Source: Litsea cubeba (taxonomy: Eukaryota > Streptophyta > Magnoliopsida > Laurales > Lauraceae). Taken from it: a stretch of 64,000 nucleotides of DNA. The stretch covers positions 114,979,642-115,043,641 of the forward strand of contig CM022944.1 of NCBI GenBank assembly GCA_012931725.1. Direction: 5' to 3'. The notes below the pieces were generated by a model, which did no database searches, was not told the DNA's origin, and saw only the letters and a program-made list of their open reading frames with translations. Position 1 is the stretch's first letter. Each line of letters starts with the position of its first letter. This document shows, one piece after another, positions 60,311 to 64,000 of this stretch. Position numbers and translations under genes: made by a program.

Positions 60311-60997
60311 TACTTCCTTGTTTCTTTCCTTTCCATTGCTCTTTCCTTCTCCTTCTCAATCATCAAAGAGATTGGGTATGTGCATGTGGATGAGAAGAGA
60401 AGACTCTTTTCTTTGTTGCTTTCTTCTCCATTCTCTTTGTTGTTTTCTTCAATTCGAAGGGGTTGTTGCATGTGCAAATTAGAGGCAAGGGTTGAAAACT
60501 TCATCATCTTCTCCATTTCCTTCTCTTCATCAACTTTGTTAACAAGAACCCATCTCCACCATCTCCTACCCTTTCCAAATTCGGATTTCTTGTCAAGGTA
60601 AGAGCCAAACCCTTTTTGGTTTATGTTTTTGAGTTGAAATAGAGTCAAAGAGCTCTATTGTAGTCATACATGCACATTCATTAGCATTTCATTGTGTATT
60701 TGTGGTTAGGGTTGAGTCCTTTTGAACCAAGAGGTGAAGAGGGAGCTTAATTGGGAAGCTTATTAGAGGCAAGTATAAGCATAAACTTGGATTTACATGT
60801 TGTTATTTCATTGATTTGTATGAAATTCTTTCTTAATGATTTTACCTTCTTAATGAATGAATGGATTTGGGGGAGTTATATATATTGTGAATGGGGGCAA
60901 GATGGCTCTTTAGGACAGGTGGTTTGATAGAAGGAAGTGTGAAATGGAATGGATGAGGGAGAACACTTGAGAAATCTGGAAATCTGGAATTCTGGAG

Positions 60998-61118
60998 CAT
61001 TCGCTCGAGCGAACTGAAGCATTCGCTCGAGCAAACTACACCTTTGAACCTAAGTTCGAGCGATCAATTGAGTCGCCCGAGCGAACACCTCTCTGGATGG
61101 GGTCCGCTCGAGCGAACC
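60998..61118. repeat. Clustered TTCGCTCGAGCGAA palindromes
   Basis: ATTCGCTCGAGCGAAC at 60999-61014, ATTCGCTCGAGCAAAC at about 61020-61035, a variant near 61052-61086 and CCGCTCGAGCGAACC at about 61103-61117, all inside the LTR. Each can form a short cruciform or bind a dimeric protein. Confidence 0.8.
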
Positions 61119-62654
61119 TGGAACTTTAGACTGGGCTTCTTTTGACCCAATTTTAGGGTGATTTATCGCCCTTAATCCTTTATAAACCACTTTAATCATC
61201 CCTAATGGATAACTAAGGCGCATACCCCCGTTCCATAGGAAAACTAGGATCTCTAAGACCTTTATGACCTTAAAAATGAAACCACTAACCACGTTAATTA
61301 GCCCAATGGAAATCATAAGTCTAATGCTATGCCATGAGGGTTGATTTAGGGGTTCAACGTATCTTTCTACAAATAAGTGACACTAAAACAAGATAGTAGT
61401 ACATTGATCATTCTAAAACTACCTTCTATTGGATGGTGAGCGACTATGGGTAATAGATTAGAGTTGGCTAGTAATATACCTTGAATTCTCTAAATCTATT
61501 GCACAAAGTAGATGTCTTATTTGATATCAATTCTGATTAATTAATTAGCTGCATTATGATTTGATTATCCATTTTCCAATTCGTTATTATAGTTGTCATA
61601 CAACTATTCGGTATTTGATTGGAATCTGAATTGAGTAAGTATTCGTGTAATTGGGATTACTATTCGATTTGATTGTGAACAAAATATATAAATTTACTCA
61701 AATTCAATTATTATTCGATTCGATCGAGTCGGCATTACTTTACTTCGATCTTGTGATACCCGACGGGGTTAAACTTGGTTTAGTTATTCGAGACTACTGC
61801 AGTAAGTCGTCTAGAGCACCAGAACTCCAGAACCGGGTAGCCAGCTAGCCTTTGGCTGGGCCGCTGGTGATATCCCAACTAGATTCACTCTCAATTTGAG
61901 AGGATGAGCTCAATGTAGTAGCCAAATTAGTATGTTTATTCTCCATTTGATTCATAAAGCATGAACTATTCTATTTTGGCACAATTGCCTAGTTATTACA
62001 TGATCTTGACATCTTTAAATCAATTGTCATTTAATTCGATTTGATACATTATGTAATTGCTTATTAATGCCTATACTTGCCAAATCATTGTATTTGAGAT
62101 ACTATTCTTGGTGTCATAGGAATTTAGGCTACCGAAGAGACTAATTGATAGCTCTCCTGATTAGAGACTCGATTCGTAAAGTGATTGATTAGCTTATATA
62201 CCGGAGAACGTACAAGAATGGTAAACATGGTTTGGGATTAGATATCACATCTTGCATTAGATTATGTTTTGCATATGTTTAGTTATGATTGCATTCGTAT
62301 TAGAACCATGTTTCCATTAAGATTAGGCATCTAGTATTTTCTATCATTAGAGTACTTTTGTACTATGCATCTAAAAGATTTAATTATTAGTTTTGTTAAA
62401 GATTACATTGTAGTTTAATGGATTGGTAAATGGATTGCTCATGGCTCTGATATTAATGTTGTATATACTTCCGCAAATAAATGTTGATTGACAGGTGTCA
62501 GTGAGTAATCCTCACACGTGAAATGTGGAGCATTTCTCTTTCGTGAATTCGGACTTGGTCCGGAACAGGTGCGAGTTCATGGGAGTACGCGTGTCACACC
62601 TTGGGAACCACCCTAATCAGGGAATTCTCGGGTCCGGGATGTGGCATACGTAAG

Positions 62655-62672
62655 TATTGTATCAGAGCATGA
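62655..62672 (+). other. Primer-binding site, tRNA-Met type
   Basis: TATTGTATCAGAGCATGA, matching the TGGTATCAGAGC core apart from one base. It lies a few bases inside the LTR end. Confidence 0.7.
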
Positions 62673-62795
62673 TAGTCTTTTGTAAAAGACTTAGAAACCC
62701 TAAGAGATGTGGTGAGGACTCGATAGGACATTGGAAAATTTTATTTCTAAGATTGTTTATTGAATTGTGTATTTAGTAAAACCAAATTATAGAAG

Positions 62796-63115
62796 ATGCC
62801 GCCTCGACGAACCGTTCGAATTCAATGTAAGATCGCCAGAGGTAGTTCAATTGCAACCTCCGCCGATTAGACGACCAATGCTTATAGCATAAGATTCCCA
62901 GAATATAACTCAAGGCCAGCAGATGCCAATACAACAGAGACCGGTTCAACAAATGACAAGACGTGTATATGCTATGGCTCTAGAGGAGGCTGAAGAGACA
63001 AACGTTGCAGAAGAAGGTGAGTTGGTAATTATTAATTATAAGTATAATATTTGATTGTCTCATTGTTTCACATGCTCTATCACTGAGTCACACTTTGTAG
63101 TTTTTCAAAGTTAGA
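62796..63115 (+). pseudogene. Chromovirus gag remnant, internally deleted
   Basis: ATG at 62796 gives MPPRRTVRIQ, the usual start of Tekay/Del gag, stopping after 24 codons. A later frame reads QQRPVQQMTRRVYAMALEEA, the gag end near protease. Only about 130 bp separate them, so most of gag is missing. No downstream pol is recognised before 63523. Confidence 0.65.
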
Positions 63116-63523
63116 CCGTATAACCGTAGGTTGTCTTTTCGATGACATCTTTGATAGGTTAGTGGCAGTGGGCGACATATCATTTCAATACAAGATTTAG
63201 GTTAAGGAGCTCCATAATTTTAATACGAAGTTGAGCACACTAGGAAGCTAGAAAAGATCTGAGTAATTGTGCGTTGGTTAGACATTCCTTAGGAAGAACT
63301 CGAATAACAGATTAGTTAGCAGACCATTGTGTTTATATGGTTTAATTGGAGGGTAATGACTTGTAGTTATACAAACCTGATACAAGTGTACGATTTTGAG
63401 GAACCTAAGAATAGTACAATACCAGACTGATTTTAGTTTTTAAGGCAACGAGATGAACCAGTAGTGATTATGAAATCACATAGATTTGTTCTGAGGGTTA
63501 ACCTAAGGATAGAAAGTATCTTA

Positions 63524-64000
63524 GGGCCTGTTTCGCATCATTCCTAGTCTAGAAATAGATTCATTCTGAGCATGAGTTGTTCTAGAATGTTCCCATTCTT
63601 AACTTGTTTGGTAACATTCTCTCAGAATTTGTTCTAAAGGAATAAAATTTGAGAACGTGTTTGGCAGCGTTTTTGGATAATATTGCACCGAGAATGGACA
63701 ATACACCCATTCACGATACATAAATTAAAATAATAAATTAATTGCTAACAAAAACTATTCAATATTATATATTTCACCCATTAACTTTGGACTAATTTAA
63801 ATATCATTATTGAACTGTACATAAATCAGTATCCTCATGCACAACAATGTGCAAATAGTGCATCTGCTATTTCATCTTGTACACTTGCAATCTCTTGTCA
63901 TCCTTGTGCTGTCCCTATTGATAACGGTACTGATGGACCAATGTCAGCAACATGCTCTCCATTATTATCCTCAACTATAAGATCCTCATTTTGGAACCGA
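63524..64000 (-). mobile_element. End of a second PIF/Harbinger element, runs off right edge
   Basis: Starts GGGCCTGTTTCGCATCATTC directly after TTA (63521-63523), the PIF/Harbinger target. It is followed by TTCTAGAATG/GTTCTAAAGG-type subterminal sequence and then a transposase tail on the minus strand. The other end lies outside the window. Confidence 0.65.
63835..63999 (-). pseudogene. PIF/Harbinger transposase C-terminal remnant
   Basis: Minus-strand frame RFQNEDLIVEDNNGEHVADI, then GPSVPLSIGTAQG, an in-frame TGA, QEIASVQDEIADALFAHCCA and a stop at 63835-63837. The order and the ASVQDEIADALF ending resemble C-termini of plant PIF-type nucleases; the TGA sits where an Arg would fit. Only the tail is in the window, so the call is moderate. 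Confidence 0.5.

Larger units (their letters stand above)
59892..62646 (+). repeat. Tekay/Del-like chromovirus LTR, about 2.75 kb
   Basis: Starts TGTTACACCCGACCCG and ends near GGGTCCGGGATGTGGCA, followed about 10 bp later by TTGTATCAGAGCATGAT, close to the initiator-Met tRNA primer site (TGGTATCAGAGC) used by Tekay/Del elements. The pre-end GTGTCACACCTTGGGAACC also fits. It includes a 41-bp tandem duplication (60186-60226, 60227-60267), a (GA)n run and a cluster of CTCGAG palindromes. The partner LTR would be right of the window or lost. Confidence 0.75.

Noticed and set aside
59892..62646. Host gene with a GA-rich 5' UTR at 60265 and exon at 60361-60598
   Set aside because: The TG start, tRNA-Met primer site after the CA end and MPPRR gag start fit an LTR far better.

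Overview
This is a eukaryotic nuclear window from a flowering plant. The two host genes have plant-type spliced structures and belong to families that I recognise from plants (TOL and ABIL). The rest is mostly transposable elements of plant superfamilies: Tat-type Ty3/Gypsy, a Tekay/Del-like chromovirus LTR, Copia gag, PIF/Harbinger, hAT, MULE and CACTA-like elements, a LINE tail and a tRNA-derived SINE. The species cannot be fixed from the sequence. No bacterial-type operons, CRISPR arrays, rRNA or functional tRNA genes were seen.

Layout. (1) 1-4585: the 5' two thirds of a TOM1-LIKE (TOL) gene on the minus strand, with five exons. The gene runs off the left edge before its GAT domain, and intron 4 carries a hAT MITE. 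(2) 4586-12983: gene-free repeats, including a cluster of hAT MITEs with a MULE-type MITE nested inside one of them, further MULE-type MITEs and a 1.15 kb PIF/Harbinger non-autonomous element. (3) 12987-19043: a structurally complete PIF/Harbinger transposon with both ORFs open (a Myb/SANT-like protein and a DDE transposase), which also carries what looks like a captured first exon of a TOM20 gene. (4) 19047-24828: MITEs and unassigned AT-rich DNA. (5) 24829-36002: a full-length but dead Tat-lineage LTR retrotransposon on the minus strand. It has 743-bp LTRs, a GAAAT target duplication, gag and pol broken by stops, a 79-bp tandem repeat, and an antisense spliced gene with its own TATA-like box next to the 3' LTR. 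(6) 37249-54402: an ABIL (ABI-1-like, SCAR/WAVE complex) gene on the plus strand. Its eight short exons, 729 nt in total, are spread over 17 kb because the introns are full of repeats: a LINE tail, a CACTA-like MITE, a minisatellite, two MULE MITEs, a SINE foldback, a hAT MITE and a 2 kb Pack-MULE-like element. (7) 54403-64000: a hAT MITE, a 1.2 kb direct duplication carrying Copia gag remnants, a Tekay/Del-like LTR with a decayed gag, and the end of a second PIF/Harbinger element at the right edge.

How the parts work together. The host genes are unrelated: TOL is an ESCRT-type ubiquitin-cargo adaptor, and ABIL acts in actin nucleation. The mobile DNA dominates. The PIF/Harbinger element encodes both proteins that its superfamily needs, so it could be autonomous and could mobilise related short elements. 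The Tat element is clearly inactive. Exon joins were worked out by hand from GT/AG sites, reading phase and remembered family sequence; none was checked by alignment or RNA.
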